NCBI RefSeq assembly: GCF_011046975.1
Contig: NZ_CP049253.1
Location: 2,232,001 to 2,296,000, forward strand
DNA: 64,000 bases
Direction: 5' to 3'
DNA from: Microbacterium amylolyticum
GTDB lineage: Bacteria; Actinomycetota; Actinomycetes; Actinomycetales; Microbacteriaceae
Shown here: in pieces, positions 1 through 7,967 of the stretch
How the letters are laid out: the number at the start of each line of letters is the position of its first letter
How positions within the stretch are numbered: the first letter of the stretch is position 1
Made by a program: the position numbers and the translations under genes
Notes under the pieces: model-generated
Told to the model about the DNA's origin: nothing
The model's input: the letters and a program-made list of their open reading frames with translations, nothing else
Database searches by the model: none

Positions 1-463
1 TGACTTCGGAAATCCGTTCCGGGGTCATCGCGACGGGAGGAGCAAAGCCCTCGTACGCGATCGCCGACGGGCCCTCTGTCTGCCATCCGCCGTCCGCGGC
101 GGGAACCGTGCCATTGCTGTCGGCAAACGGCGCCCACGTCGAGGCTTTTCGTCCCGCGTGCGCAAGCTGGATTCCGGCGATCGATCCGCGGTCCTTGATC
201 GCCGTGGTGATGGGCCTCCACGCAGCAACATGTTCGTCGTTCCAGATGCCGGCGTCCTCGGGGGAGATCCGGCCGACCGGCACAACAGCCGCGGCCTCGG
301 CGATCACGAGTCCGGCGCCGCCCGAAGCGAACTGGGCCAGATGCACGTGGTGCCAGTCGCCGACGACGCCGTCCGTCGCGCTGTACTGGCACATGGGAGC
401 GACCCACAGCCGGTTACGGAATGTGGTTTCTCGGATCGTCAGTGGCGTGAAGAGCCTGCTCAT
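1..463 (-). CDS. NADH:flavin oxidoreductase, old yellow enzyme (YqjM-like), partial
   Basis: The reading frame runs off the left edge, so only the first 154 codons are present. The product is an FMN-dependent ene-reductase of the old yellow enzyme family, which reduces activated C=C bonds with NAD(P)H. The N-terminus has the YqjM-subgroup signature APMCQYS at residues 22-28, where Cys25 and Tyr27 match the redox-tuning Cys and active-site Tyr of YqjM. The substrate/FMN loop HAGRKA follows near residue 104. The start is the ATG whose complement lies at 461-463, preceded by GGAAAGG as ribosome site. It is divergent from the NAD(P)H-hydrate dehydratase gene with only 46 bp between. The physiological substrate cannot be told. 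Confidence 0.9.
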   Translation of the reverse strand, partial: MSRLFTPLTIRETTFRNRLWVAPMCQYSATDGVVGDWHHVHLAQFASGGAGLVIAEAAAVVPVGRISPEDAGIWNDEHVAAWRPITTAIKDRGSIAGIQLAHAGRKASTWAPFADSNGTVPAADGGWQTEGPSAIAYEGFAPPVAMTPERISEV

Positions 464-497
464 CGTGGCCTTTCCGGAGAGTGTCTGCGCACGGCGA

Positions 498-503
498 TAG
501 TGT
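498..503 (+). promoter_or_regulatory. -10 box TAGTGT, leaderless promoter of nnrD
   Basis: TAGTGT ends 6 nt before the ATG at 510, so transcription should begin at or next to the start codon. No Shine-Dalgarno sequence is present. Confidence 0.55.
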
Positions 504-509
504 TGCCGC

Positions 510-1394
510 ATGCCTGAAGGAAACGGATCGAGCGAACACCGCTGGATGGCGGAGGACGCAGCTTCCGTTCTGCGAGTTCCAACGCGAGGTGATCACAAGT
601 ATTCCCGTGGCGTCGTGTCGCTTCTCACAGGAAGCGTGACATACCCGGGCGCTGCTGTGCTCTCTGTCGAGGGCGCGTGGCGGGCTGGCATCGGCATGGT
701 GCGGTGGCTGGGGGAGGACGCCGTTGCCCCCTTTGTCGTTCACCGGCGTCCCGAGACCGTTCTCGGCAGCGGACGTGCTGACGCCGCTGTTCTCGGCAGC
801 GGAATGGCGGCCGCACCGGATCGCGATGAGAGCACAACGCGCCGAGGGCTCGCGCTTCTGGCCTCGGGCGTTCCTGCCGTGATCGACGCCGGCGCACTCG
901 ATCTTGTACCGAGGGCGAAAGGCGCCGTCATCGTGACACCGCACGACGGGGAACTGCCGACCGTGCGGGCGGCATGCGGCCTCGGCGGTGCGCGCGACGA
1001 CGTCGCCACCCGACTGCACGCAAGCGCACACGAGCGCCTCGACGTTGTGCGCGAAACGGCCGATGCCCTCGGCGGGGTCGTGCTCCTGAAGGGCGCACGC
1101 ACTCTCGTGGCGGCGCCAGGAGGGTGGTGGACACACATTGATACGGGCGTTCCGTGGCTGGCAACGGCAGGAACGGGAGACGTCCTTGCCGGGACGATCG
1201 GCGCGCTCCTCGCCGGATGCGTCGCGCAGACGTCGTCCGAGGATGTCAACCTCGAATCGCTCGCTACTGTTGCCGCAACGGCGGCGTGGCTCCACGGAAC
1301 AGCGGGCAGAATCGCCGCGGGCGCTGGTCACCCGATCACGGCGCTCGACGTGGCAGAGGCGCTTCCGGCCGCATTCGCGGAGGCGACGCGATGA
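510..1394 (+). CDS. nnrD: ADP/ATP-dependent NAD(P)H-hydrate dehydratase (YjeF C-terminal domain)
   Basis: This enzyme repairs damaged nicotinamide cofactors by dehydrating S-NAD(P)HX with a nucleotide triphosphate or diphosphate. The 294-residue protein is a single ribokinase-like domain. It has an N-terminal GSVTYPGAAVLS segment and the family's GTGDVLAG nucleotide-binding and catalytic loop at residues 221-228, in which Asp224 would be the catalytic base. The epimerase (NnrE) domain found fused in many bacteria is absent, so it must be encoded elsewhere. The ATG start is supported by a leaderless -10 box. The stop codon overlaps the next gene as ATGA, which indicates translational coupling to the membrane protein downstream. 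Family assignment is firm; the cofactor (ADP or ATP) is not visible. Confidence 0.88.
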   Translation: MPEGNGSSEHRWMAEDAASVLRVPTRGDHKYSRGVVSLLTGSVTYPGAAVLSVEGAWRAGIGMVRWLGEDAVAPFVVHRRPETVLGSGRADAAVLGSGMAAAPDRDESTTRRGLALLASGVPAVIDAGALDLVPRAKGAVIVTPHDGELPTVRAACGLGGARDDVATRLHASAHERLDVVRETADALGGVVLLKGARTLVAAPGGWWTHIDTGVPWLATAGTGDVLAGTIGALLAGCVAQTSSEDVNLESLATVAATAAWLHGTAGRIAAGAGHPITALDVAEALPAAFAEATR

Positions 1395-2587
1395 GGGCAC
1401 AGCCATGGCTGCCCGTCGCACTGATCTGGGCCGCTTTTGGCGTCGCTCACGCCGTTTCCGTCGCGCTCGGTTTCGTGTGGCCCAACGGCCCCATGGGGGA
1501 CACCTACCTCGTCTACGAGCCGTGGAGCGAGATGGCGCTCGGTGGTTACGGCATTGTCGGCGTCGACATGCCGTGGGTGTATCCGCCGCTTGCTCTTGCG
1601 CCGATGGTGATCGCTCAGGGGCTTGTCTGGTTCGAGTCGTATTCGATGGCGTGGGCGGCGCTCGTGTGCATCGCCAATGCCGTTGGGTTCTGGGCCCTCG
1701 TGCGCGACGGTGAATCGCGCAGCCGCGTGATCGCCGGTGGATACTGGGCGCTGTTCACCCTGCTGCTCGGTCCGATCGCGATCTACCGTATCGACGCGAT
1801 CACGGTGCCGCTCGCGGTGATCGGCATGCTCTGGTTGCGTTCGCGGCCGGGTCTTGCGGGAGCGGTTCTGTCGATCGCAACGTGGATCAAGGTGTGGCCT
1901 GCTGCGCTGCTGCTGGCGGCCGTGTGCGCCGTTCGCCGTCGCAAGGAGGTCGTCATCGGTGCCGCGCTGGCATCGGTGGTGATTGCGGGTGTCGTCGTGC
2001 TGGCCGGCGGCGCAGGGAACCTCTTCGGGTTCGTGACCGAGCAGACCGGACGCGGCCTGCAGATCGAAGCCGTCGCCGCAACGCCTTTTATGGTCATGGC
2101 GCAGACCGGATCGCACGCCGTGTATTACGACACGGACATCCTTACCTATCAGGTTGCGGGCCCCGGCATCGCCGAGGTAGCGAGCGCCATGACGCTGGTG
2201 ATGGTGATCGCCGTCGCCGGCATCGCCGCGCTGGGGACGTGGAAGTCTCGCAGAGGCGCCTCCGTCGTCGAGCTCCTCCCGCCCCTCGCACTCGCCCTGG
2301 TCACGGCGCTGATCGTCACCAACAAGGTGGGGTCACCGCAGTTTGAGAGCTGGTTCATTGCGCCCATCGTGTGGTGGATCGTCTGGGACCGGCGCCGCGC
2401 GATGCCGCTGGCCATTTTGGCCCTCGTGATCGCCGCGCTCACCCACGTCATCTACCCCCTTGCGTACACGCAGATTCTCCTGACGGAAGCGCCCGCGATC
2501 GCCGTTCTGGTGCTCCGCAACGTCGCCCTCGTCGCCCTCGGGATCTGGGCCGTTGTCCGAGTGGTGCGGGTGCCCGCTCGGGGTTAG
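1391..2587 (+). CDS. GT87/DUF2029-like polytopic membrane glycosyltransferase
   Basis: This is a 398-residue integral membrane protein with about ten hydrophobic segments and short charged loops such as RRRKE. It resembles the GT87 (DUF2029) mannosyltransferases, which use polyprenyl-phosphate-mannose on the outer face of the actinobacterial membrane. An early extracytoplasmic acidic loop (PMGDTYLVYEPW, around residue 33) and the aromatic YPPLAL motif fit that family. A longer frame opens at 1154, but that would run inside nnrD, and the ATG at 1391 overlaps the nnrD stop as ATGA, so this start is preferred. Acceptor and sugar are unknown. The coupling to nnrD looks positional and not functional. 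Confidence 0.65.
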   Translation: MRAQPWLPVALIWAAFGVAHAVSVALGFVWPNGPMGDTYLVYEPWSEMALGGYGIVGVDMPWVYPPLALAPMVIAQGLVWFESYSMAWAALVCIANAVGFWALVRDGESRSRVIAGGYWALFTLLLGPIAIYRIDAITVPLAVIGMLWLRSRPGLAGAVLSIATWIKVWPAALLLAAVCAVRRRKEVVIGAALASVVIAGVVVLAGGAGNLFGFVTEQTGRGLQIEAVAATPFMVMAQTGSHAVYYDTDILTYQVAGPGIAEVASAMTLVMVIAVAGIAALGTWKSRRGASVVELLPPLALALVTALIVTNKVGSPQFESWFIAPIVWWIVWDRRRAMPLAILALVIAALTHVIYPLAYTQILLTEAPAIAVLVLRNVALVALGIWAVVRVVRVPARG

Positions 2588-2617
2588 GGCGTGACTTGCG
2601 GCCTGCGCAGCCGGCGA

Positions 2618-3478
2618 TTAACTGTGGGACGCGGCCTCGACACTCAGCACGGGATGCATGTGCGGGGATTCGATTGCGATGCGCGCCTGGTTCGCGCCGG
2701 CCGACAGGGCGCTATCGACGCAGGCACCGCTCAGTGTGGCGGCGAGAAACCCGGCCATGAACGCGTCCCCCGCGCCGTTGGTATCGACAACGTGTGCGGC
2801 AGTGGCCTCCACGCCGTGTCGCGTTCCGGACGACGTGAGCGCCACCGCGCCCTCCGCTCCGCGGGTACAGACCGCCAACCGCGGTCCTCTTCTGAGGCAG
2901 CTCTCCATCAGAGCCCATGGATCATCGGTTTTGTCGTCGTTCATAAAAACAACGTCGGCGGCGCGCACAAAGGGCTCATGGAAGGCTGCTGAGCCGTCGT
3001 AGTCATGCAGGTCCACCCACAGCGGCACCTCGCCGCACCGCCCAAGAAGTGCGGCACCGAGATCGCTGAGATCGATAACGGCGATCTCAGCATCCGCGAC
3101 GGCCGCGGCAGCCGCGGCGACGTCTTCTTCTGCCGGAGGTGAGGGCGTCGACACATAGATTGAGACGCGCTCGCCAGCAACCGTCATCAGATTTACGTGA
3201 CGTTCCGTGCGTTCCGACGGAACGCGGTCGACGACAACCCGCCCCAACACCAGCGCATCGGCCACGCGGTCTCCGTCCGTGTCAGCGCCGAGCGGCGTGC
3301 GTAGCCGCACATCCACGTCGAGAGAGGCCAGGTGTAGCGCCTTCCCGGCCGATGTTCCGCCGAGCGCATGCCATTCACGCTCAGCGAACTGCATGTGCGG
3401 AACGGGCTCCGGCAGTCGGTCCAGGAGGATGAGATGGTTCCACGCTGAGGGACCGGCGACGATGACGCGAGAAGGCAT
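2618..3478 (-). CDS. PfkB-family carbohydrate kinase
   Basis: The 286-residue protein is a ribokinase/PfkB-family sugar kinase acting in the cytoplasm. The N-terminus carries the sugar-binding LGGTSAGKALH segment, matching the family's GG-xx-N-A pattern in modified form. The C-terminal signature DTNGAGDAFMAGF contains the anion hole and catalytic Asp. The frame could open at 3589, but the Met at 3478 (MPSRVIVAGPSAW) places the core beta strand at the N-terminus as in other family members. The gene stands alone, convergent with the membrane protein before it and divergent from the thiamine-binding gene. Substrate is not predictable: ribokinase, fructokinase and nucleoside kinases all share these motifs. 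Confidence 0.8.
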   Translation of the reverse strand: MPSRVIVAGPSAWNHLILLDRLPEPVPHMQFAEREWHALGGTSAGKALHLASLDVDVRLRTPLGADTDGDRVADALVLGRVVVDRVPSERTERHVNLMTVAGERVSIYVSTPSPPAEEDVAAAAAAVADAEIAVIDLSDLGAALLGRCGEVPLWVDLHDYDGSAAFHEPFVRAADVVFMNDDKTDDPWALMESCLRRGPRLAVCTRGAEGAVALTSSGTRHGVEATAAHVVDTNGAGDAFMAGFLAATLSGACVDSALSAGANQARIAIESPHMHPVLSVEAASHS

Positions 3479-3587
3479 GAACCCATCACAGCGCATGTGG
3501 CGCCGCACGCCTCCAAGGCGCGTCGACGGAATGCGAGGATGAACAGGCGGCGCGATGCGCGCTGCCCGACGACTCAAGGAGCTCCGC

Positions 3588-3923
3588 ATGCTGGTCGCAT
3601 TTTCCGTTGCCCCGTCCGGAACCGGCGAGAAGTCTTCCGGTGATGGCGATGCCTCCGTTCACGCGGCCGTTGCCGCCGCCGTGAAGGTCGTGAGGGAATC
3701 GGGCCTCACACATCGCACCACCTCGATGTTCACCGAGGTCGAAGGGCCCGACTGGGACGCCGTCATGGACGTCGTCAAACGCGCAGTCGAGGCGGTGCAG
3801 CCCTACGGCTCGCGCGTCTCACTCGTTTTGAAGGCAGATATTCGTCCCGGCCGTGACGGCGAAATCGACGGAAAAATCGAGCGGCTGGAACAGGCGATCG
3901 GAAACACAGACGACGCGGAGTAA
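3588..3923 (+). CDS. Thiamine-binding protein, MTH1187/YkoF (UPF0045) family
   Basis: This 111-residue single-domain protein belongs to the MTH1187/YqgV family, small cytoplasmic ferredoxin-like folds that bind thiamine or a related pyrimidine. The family pattern is visible: MLVAFSVAPSG at the N-terminus, a central S-G-L-T-H-R-T-T-S-M-F-T-E-VEG stretch and the RVSLVLKADIRPG strand near the end. The ATG at 3588 has a good AAGGAG site 6 nt upstream, so the eleven residues possible from 3555 are left out. No thiamine biosynthesis genes are adjacent. Its role, probably sequestering or delivering thiamine, is inferred from the family only. Confidence 0.72.
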   Translation: MLVAFSVAPSGTGEKSSGDGDASVHAAVAAAVKVVRESGLTHRTTSMFTEVEGPDWDAVMDVVKRAVEAVQPYGSRVSLVLKADIRPGRDGEIDGKIERLEQAIGNTDDAE

Positions 3924-3960
3924 GGGAGGGGCCGTTAACGGGCAGGTCAGGAGAAGCCCG

Positions 3961-3966
3961 TAGAAT
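3961..3966 (+). promoter_or_regulatory. -10 box TAGAAT, leaderless promoter of the MFS gene
   Basis: TAGAAT is followed by 7 nt and the ATG at 3974, with no ribosome-binding sequence between them. Confidence 0.6.
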
Positions 3967-3973
3967 TTCGGTC

Positions 3974-5191
3974 ATGACTTCCTCGACAACGTCGAGGGGT
4001 GCGGCGAGGACGGCGCTCCTCTCCCTGGCCATCGGTGCGTTCGGCATCGGAATGACCGAATTCGCGACCATGGGAATCCTCCCGCAGATCGCGGGCGACC
4101 TCCTCAGCGACACCTTCGAGGCCTCACAAGAGAGCGCCATCGCGCAGGCGGGGCATCTGATCAGCCTCTATGCGCTCGGAGTGGTCATCGGAGCGCCAAC
4201 GATCGCCGCCATCGTGTCGCGCTTTCCGCGTCACGTGGTCATGATTTCTCTCGTCACCGCACTCCTCATCGGTAACCTGCTCACGGTCATCGCGCCCACG
4301 TACGAGTTGCTGGCTGTCACACGTCTCCTCTCGGGCCTGCCGCACGGCGCCTTCTTCGGTATGGCGGCGATTATCGCCAGCGACCTGATGGGGCCCGAAC
4401 GTCGCGGCCGCGGCGTCGCCGTTGTCATGTCGGGCCTGACGGTTGCCAATATGGTCGGGGTGCCGGCCGGAACGTTCCTCGGGCAGATGCTCGGGTGGCG
4501 CGCAACGTACGTCGTTGTCGTCGTCGTTTTCGCGATCGCCCTCATCATGTGCTGGCGCTTCATTCCCGCCACCCCCGGTGACCCCGGCCGTTCCTTCCGA
4601 AAAGAACTCGGCGTCTTCCGGCTTCCGCAGGTGTGGCTCACGATCGCCTTCGGCGCCATCGGATTCGGCGGGTTCTTCGCCGTCTACAGCTACGTCTCCA
4701 CCTTCGTCACGGAAGCATCCGCGGCCCCCGAGTGGGTTGTTCCGATCGCCCTCGTCGCCCTCGGCCTCGGCATGTTCGTCGGAAACTTCGTCGGCGGTGC
4801 GCTCGCCGACATCAGTGTTCCTCGCACCCTGGTGGCCAGCCTCGGAACACTCGCGGCCGCATCGCTCCTCGTTGCCGTTGCCTCCCCGTGGACACCCGCG
4901 CTCATCGCAGCGCTGTTCATCTTCGGCGTCGCCGGCCAGGTGGTGGCGCCCACCGTTCAGCTCCGCCTGCTCGATGTTGCGGGTGAATACCAGGCGATCG
5001 GTGCGGCCCTCAACCATTCCGCGCTCAACATCGGAAACGGCATCGGAGCCGCGGTCGGAGGAGCCGCCATCGCCGCGCACTGGGGGTACGTCTCGCCCGC
5101 ATGGCTGGGGGCGGGGCTCGCCCTCGTCGGCATCGTCATCGCGATCGCGGCGCTTGCTGCCGAACGTCGACAGCTCGCGCTCGCCGCATAA
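3974..5191 (+). CDS. MFS transporter, DHA1 (AraJ/Cmx-like) exporter
   Basis: The 405-residue protein has twelve predicted membrane segments and opens with the DHA1 subgroup motif IGMTEFATMGILPQIAGDL, typical of AraJ, chloramphenicol and sugar efflux permeases. The cytoplasmic loop 2-3 motif is degenerate (GAPTIAAIVSRFPRHVV), and the antiporter motif lies in the GLPHGAFFGMAAIIASDLMG region. It should export a small hydrophilic compound or drug in exchange for protons. It is leaderless and monocistronic: the flanking thiamine-binding gene ends 50 bp upstream and metX converges on it from the other side. Substrate unknown. Confidence 0.85.
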   Translation: MTSSTTSRGAARTALLSLAIGAFGIGMTEFATMGILPQIAGDLLSDTFEASQESAIAQAGHLISLYALGVVIGAPTIAAIVSRFPRHVVMISLVTALLIGNLLTVIAPTYELLAVTRLLSGLPHGAFFGMAAIIASDLMGPERRGRGVAVVMSGLTVANMVGVPAGTFLGQMLGWRATYVVVVVVFAIALIMCWRFIPATPGDPGRSFRKELGVFRLPQVWLTIAFGAIGFGGFFAVYSYVSTFVTEASAAPEWVVPIALVALGLGMFVGNFVGGALADISVPRTLVASLGTLAAASLLVAVASPWTPALIAALFIFGVAGQVVAPTVQLRLLDVAGEYQAIGAALNHSALNIGNGIGAAVGGAAIAAHWGYVSPAWLGAGLALVGIVIAIAALAAERRQLALAA

Positions 5192-5206
5192 CGACAGCGT
5201 CCAGGG

Positions 5207-6412
5207 TTACTCCGCCAGGAGCTCCCGGAGGTGGTGGCCGACCGTTTCGGTTTCGATGAGAAAACCGTCGTGGCCGAAGTCGCTACGGATTGTGATCGCG
5301 TCTGAGCCATGGATCGTCGAACCGATACCGCGGGCGATCCGGTGCTGACCATCGATCGGGAAGAGCCGATCCGTGTTGATCCCCATCACGAGCGTTCGTG
5401 CTGTGACGCGTTTCAGGGCGTCCTCAACACCGCCGCGGTCGCGCCCCACATCGTGCGAGTCCATCGCCTCGACGAGACGGATGTACGAGTTCGCGTCGAA
5501 CCGTCGCGTGAACTTGTTGCCGTGGAAATCCAGGTACGACTCAACGGCGAAGCGTCCGCCGTGCCCGAGTGGGCTCACCTCCGACTGCCACGAGCGATCG
5601 AAGCGTTTGTTGAGTTCGATCACGCCGCGGTAGTTCAGCATGGCCATGCGCCGGGCTAGAGCGAGGCCGCGATGGGGGCCATCTCCCGCGGCCGACTCGT
5701 AATACTCACCGCCCTGGAAACCGGGATCGATTTCGATTGCCTCGAGCTGCGTGGAGTTCAGCGCGATCTGGTCGGCGGTATTGACCGGCGGCGAGGCGAT
5801 AACGGCGAGGCGTGCAACGCGGTCGGGATGGGTGACGGCCCACTCCAGGGCGTGCATTCCGCCCATCGAACCGCCGATGACGGCGCCCCAGCGCTCGATA
5901 CCCAGCTTCTCGGCCAGGGCAGCGTGCGCAGCGACTTGGTCGCGCACCGTCAGATAGGGAAAACGCGATGCCCAGTGGTCACCGTCGGGGTGGATACTCG
6001 CGGGGCCCGTTGAGCCCTGACAACCACCGAGAACGTTGGGTGCGATCACGAACCATCGGTCGGTATCGATCGCGAGGCCGGGACCGACCACAGGAGTCCA
6101 CCAGCCCGCCGTCGGATGACCGGGACCGGCGTCGCCCGCCACATGGCTATCACCCGTGAGCGCATGCGTGATGAGAACGGCGTTGCTGCGATCGGCATTG
6201 AGCTCGCCCCACGTCTCGTATGCGAGGCGCATGTGGGGGATGGTGTCGCCGCGCTCAGTGGTGAACGGGCCGAGCCAGGCGAACTGGCGGCCGCCGGGGT
6301 GATCGCCGTCTTGCCACGCGCCGGACGCCGGAGGGCGCCCCGCCATAGACCGAGTATCCGCCTCGGTCACGGGTGCGGAAGGAACCGTGTCCTCGGAAAT
6401 CTGCCAGTCCAT
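5207..6412 (-). CDS. metX: Homoserine O-acetyltransferase
   Basis: MetX acetylates homoserine with acetyl-CoA, the first committed step of methionine synthesis through direct sulfhydrylation. The 401-residue alpha/beta hydrolase has its nucleophile Ser182 in GGSMGG, the catalytic Asp348 in NTDRLFP and His381 in FGHDGF. The Gly-rich oxyanion segment THALTGDSHVAGD and the ANVLGGCQGSTGP loop are typical of the family. The ATG at 6412 has AAGGAC just upstream. It is the second gene of a metY-metX operon; the 100-bp intercistronic gap holds a long palindrome (see 6442-6500). Homoserine itself is made by hom at 47403. Confidence 0.95.
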   Translation of the reverse strand: MDWQISEDTVPSAPVTEADTRSMAGRPPASGAWQDGDHPGGRQFAWLGPFTTERGDTIPHMRLAYETWGELNADRSNAVLITHALTGDSHVAGDAGPGHPTAGWWTPVVGPGLAIDTDRWFVIAPNVLGGCQGSTGPASIHPDGDHWASRFPYLTVRDQVAAHAALAEKLGIERWGAVIGGSMGGMHALEWAVTHPDRVARLAVIASPPVNTADQIALNSTQLEAIEIDPGFQGGEYYESAAGDGPHRGLALARRMAMLNYRGVIELNKRFDRSWQSEVSPLGHGGRFAVESYLDFHGNKFTRRFDANSYIRLVEAMDSHDVGRDRGGVEDALKRVTARTLVMGINTDRLFPIDGQHRIARGIGSTIHGSDAITIRSDFGHDGFLIETETVGHHLRELLAE

Positions 6413-6441
6413 GGGTCCTTATTCTGCCCGCTCAGCGCGAA

Positions 6442-6500
6442 TCATGATTTCTGGCAGAATTCAGCCCCGGGCCGGGGCCGAATTCTGCCAGAAATCATGA
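6442..6500. repeat. 59-bp near-perfect palindrome between metY and metX
   Basis: Two 29-nt arms (6442-6470 and 6472-6500) pair across a one-base centre. The outer 21 bp are perfect, then one mismatch (A at 6463 against C at 6479), then a GC-only 7-bp inner stem. No U-tract follows on the metX-reading strand, so it is not a typical intrinsic terminator. It could be an mRNA-stabilising or processing hairpin, a partial attenuator lowering metX relative to metY, or a REP-type dispersed palindrome. I saw no second copy in this window. Confidence 0.85.
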
Positions 6501-6512
6501 AAAGCCGGGGCG

Positions 6513-7826
6513 CTAGGCCGTGGCGGACTCGCGGGTGCGAGCCTTGTCGAACGCCTGCTGGAGGTCGTTCACCAGGTCTTCGACGTTCTCGAGCCCCACG
6601 CTGAGGCGCACGAGGCCGGGCGTCACACCAGCCGTGAGCTGCTGCTCCGGTGTCAGCTGCGAGTGCGTCGTTGATGCGGGGTGGATGACGAGCGAGCGCA
6701 CGTCGCCGATGTTGGCCAGGTGGCTGAAGAGCTCGAGCGAGTTCACGAACGCGCGGCCGGCGTCGACGCCGCCCTTGAGCTCGAAGGAAAGAACTGCTCC
6801 GACACCGGACGGTGCGTACTTCCCGGCAGCGGCGAACCACGGCGACGAAGGCAGGCCCGAGTAGTTGACGGTGGCGACGTCTTCGTGCTGGTCGAGCCAT
6901 TCGGCAACCGCCTGCGCGTTCTGAACGTGGCGTTCCATACGCAGCGACAGCGTCTCGATGCCCTGGATGAGCTGCCAAGCGTTGTTCGGCGCTACGGCGG
7001 ATCCGAGGTCGCGCAGCAACTGCACGCGGGCCTTGGTGAGGTACGCAATGGCGTCGCCGAGCGCACCCGTGTAGCTGACACCGTGGTAGGACGGGTCGGG
7101 CTCGGTGAGGCCGGGGAATCGATCGGCGTGCTTCGACCACGGGAAGGTGCCGCCGTCGACGATGACGCCGGCAACGACCGTTCCGTGTCCGGCGAGGAAC
7201 TTCGTTGCCGAGTGCACGACGATGTCGGCCCCGTGCTCGAAGGGGCGGATCAGGTAGGGCGTGGCGATGGTGTTGTCCACCACGAGCGGCACGTTGTTGG
7301 CGTGGGCGACATCTGAAACGGAGGCGATGTCGAGAACGTTTGCCTGCGGGTTTCCGACGGTCTCAGCGAAGAACAGCTTGGTGTTCGGGCGCACGGCGCG
7401 TGCCCACTCGTCGGGGTCGTCCTGGTTCTCGACGAACGTGGTTTCGATTCCGAGCTTGGCGAGGGTGTACTTGAAGAGGTTGTACGTTCCGCCATAGATG
7501 GAGCTGGACGAGACGATGTGATCGCCCGATTCGGCGATGTTCAAAACGGCGAACGTCTCGGCAGCTTGGCCGCTGGAGACGAGAAGAGCGCCGGATCCGC
7601 CTTCGAGCGCGGCGATGCGCTCTTCCGCGACGGCCTGCGTCGGGTTCATGATGCGGGTGTAGATGTTGCCCGGCTCGGCGAGCGAGAAAAGGTTTGCGGC
7701 GTGCTCTGCGTCGCGGAACACATATGCCGTTGTCTGATACAGCGGTGTGGCGCGTGCCCCGGTCGTCGGATCGGGCTGTGCGCCAGCGTGAATCTGCTGG
7801 GTTTCGAAACGCCAGTTATCGCTCAT
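6513..7826 (-). CDS. metY: O-acetylhomoserine aminocarboxypropyltransferase (sulfhydrylase)
   Basis: MetY is a PLP enzyme of the Cys/Met metabolism family that joins O-acetylhomoserine with sulfide to give homocysteine. The 437-residue product has the family start FETQQIHAGAQPD, the PLP-phosphate contact SSGQAAETF, the DNTIATPYLIRP strand and the Schiff-base Lys209 in HSATKFLAGHG. The open frame extends far upstream through the divergent SDR gene, but the Met at 7826 matches the family N-terminus and has GAGAGAG a few bases before it. It is transcribed ahead of metX and divergent from the SDR. The sulfide it uses is supplied by assimilatory sulfate reduction, not encoded here. Confidence 0.95.
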   Translation of the reverse strand: MSDNWRFETQQIHAGAQPDPTTGARATPLYQTTAYVFRDAEHAANLFSLAEPGNIYTRIMNPTQAVAEERIAALEGGSGALLVSSGQAAETFAVLNIAESGDHIVSSSSIYGGTYNLFKYTLAKLGIETTFVENQDDPDEWARAVRPNTKLFFAETVGNPQANVLDIASVSDVAHANNVPLVVDNTIATPYLIRPFEHGADIVVHSATKFLAGHGTVVAGVIVDGGTFPWSKHADRFPGLTEPDPSYHGVSYTGALGDAIAYLTKARVQLLRDLGSAVAPNNAWQLIQGIETLSLRMERHVQNAQAVAEWLDQHEDVATVNYSGLPSSPWFAAAGKYAPSGVGAVLSFELKGGVDAGRAFVNSLELFSHLANIGDVRSLVIHPASTTHSQLTPEQQLTAGVTPGLVRLSVGLENVEDLVNDLQQAFDKARTRESATA

Positions 7827-7879
7827 CGTTTTCTCTCTCGTCGAAGCGGATGCGGAGTGTTTCGGCTGGGAATGTCTCA

Positions 7880-7908
7880 ACGCTACGGGTGACGCCTGTG
7901 CGGGCCAA
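7880..7908 (-). promoter_or_regulatory. Promoter of the metY-metX operon
   Basis: On the minus strand TTGGCC (7903-7908) and TAGCGT (7880-7885) are spaced by 17 bp, a sigma-70 type arrangement. It predicts a leader of about 45 nt before metY. I see no convincing SAM riboswitch fold in so short a leader. Confidence 0.45.
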
Positions 7909-7954
7909 GGGATGGGAAACGTGGCGTCATACGCCGGGTGTCCCGCGCCGGGAC

Positions 7955-7960
7955 TATCGT
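7955..7960 (+). promoter_or_regulatory. -10 box TATCGT, leaderless promoter of the SDR gene
   Basis: TATCGT lies 7 nt before the ATG at 7968. Its position decides that start over the GTG at 7938, which would lie upstream of the predicted transcript. Confidence 0.55.
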
Positions 7961-7967
7961 GATCTGC

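Noticed and set aside
414..1421. A 335-codon minus-strand frame opposite nnrD
   Set aside because: No family motifs, and nnrD has its nucleotide-binding loop and a leaderless promoter.
7827..7879. A SAM riboswitch in front of metY
   Set aside because: The leader predicted from TAGCGT is only about 45 nt and shows no multi-helix core.
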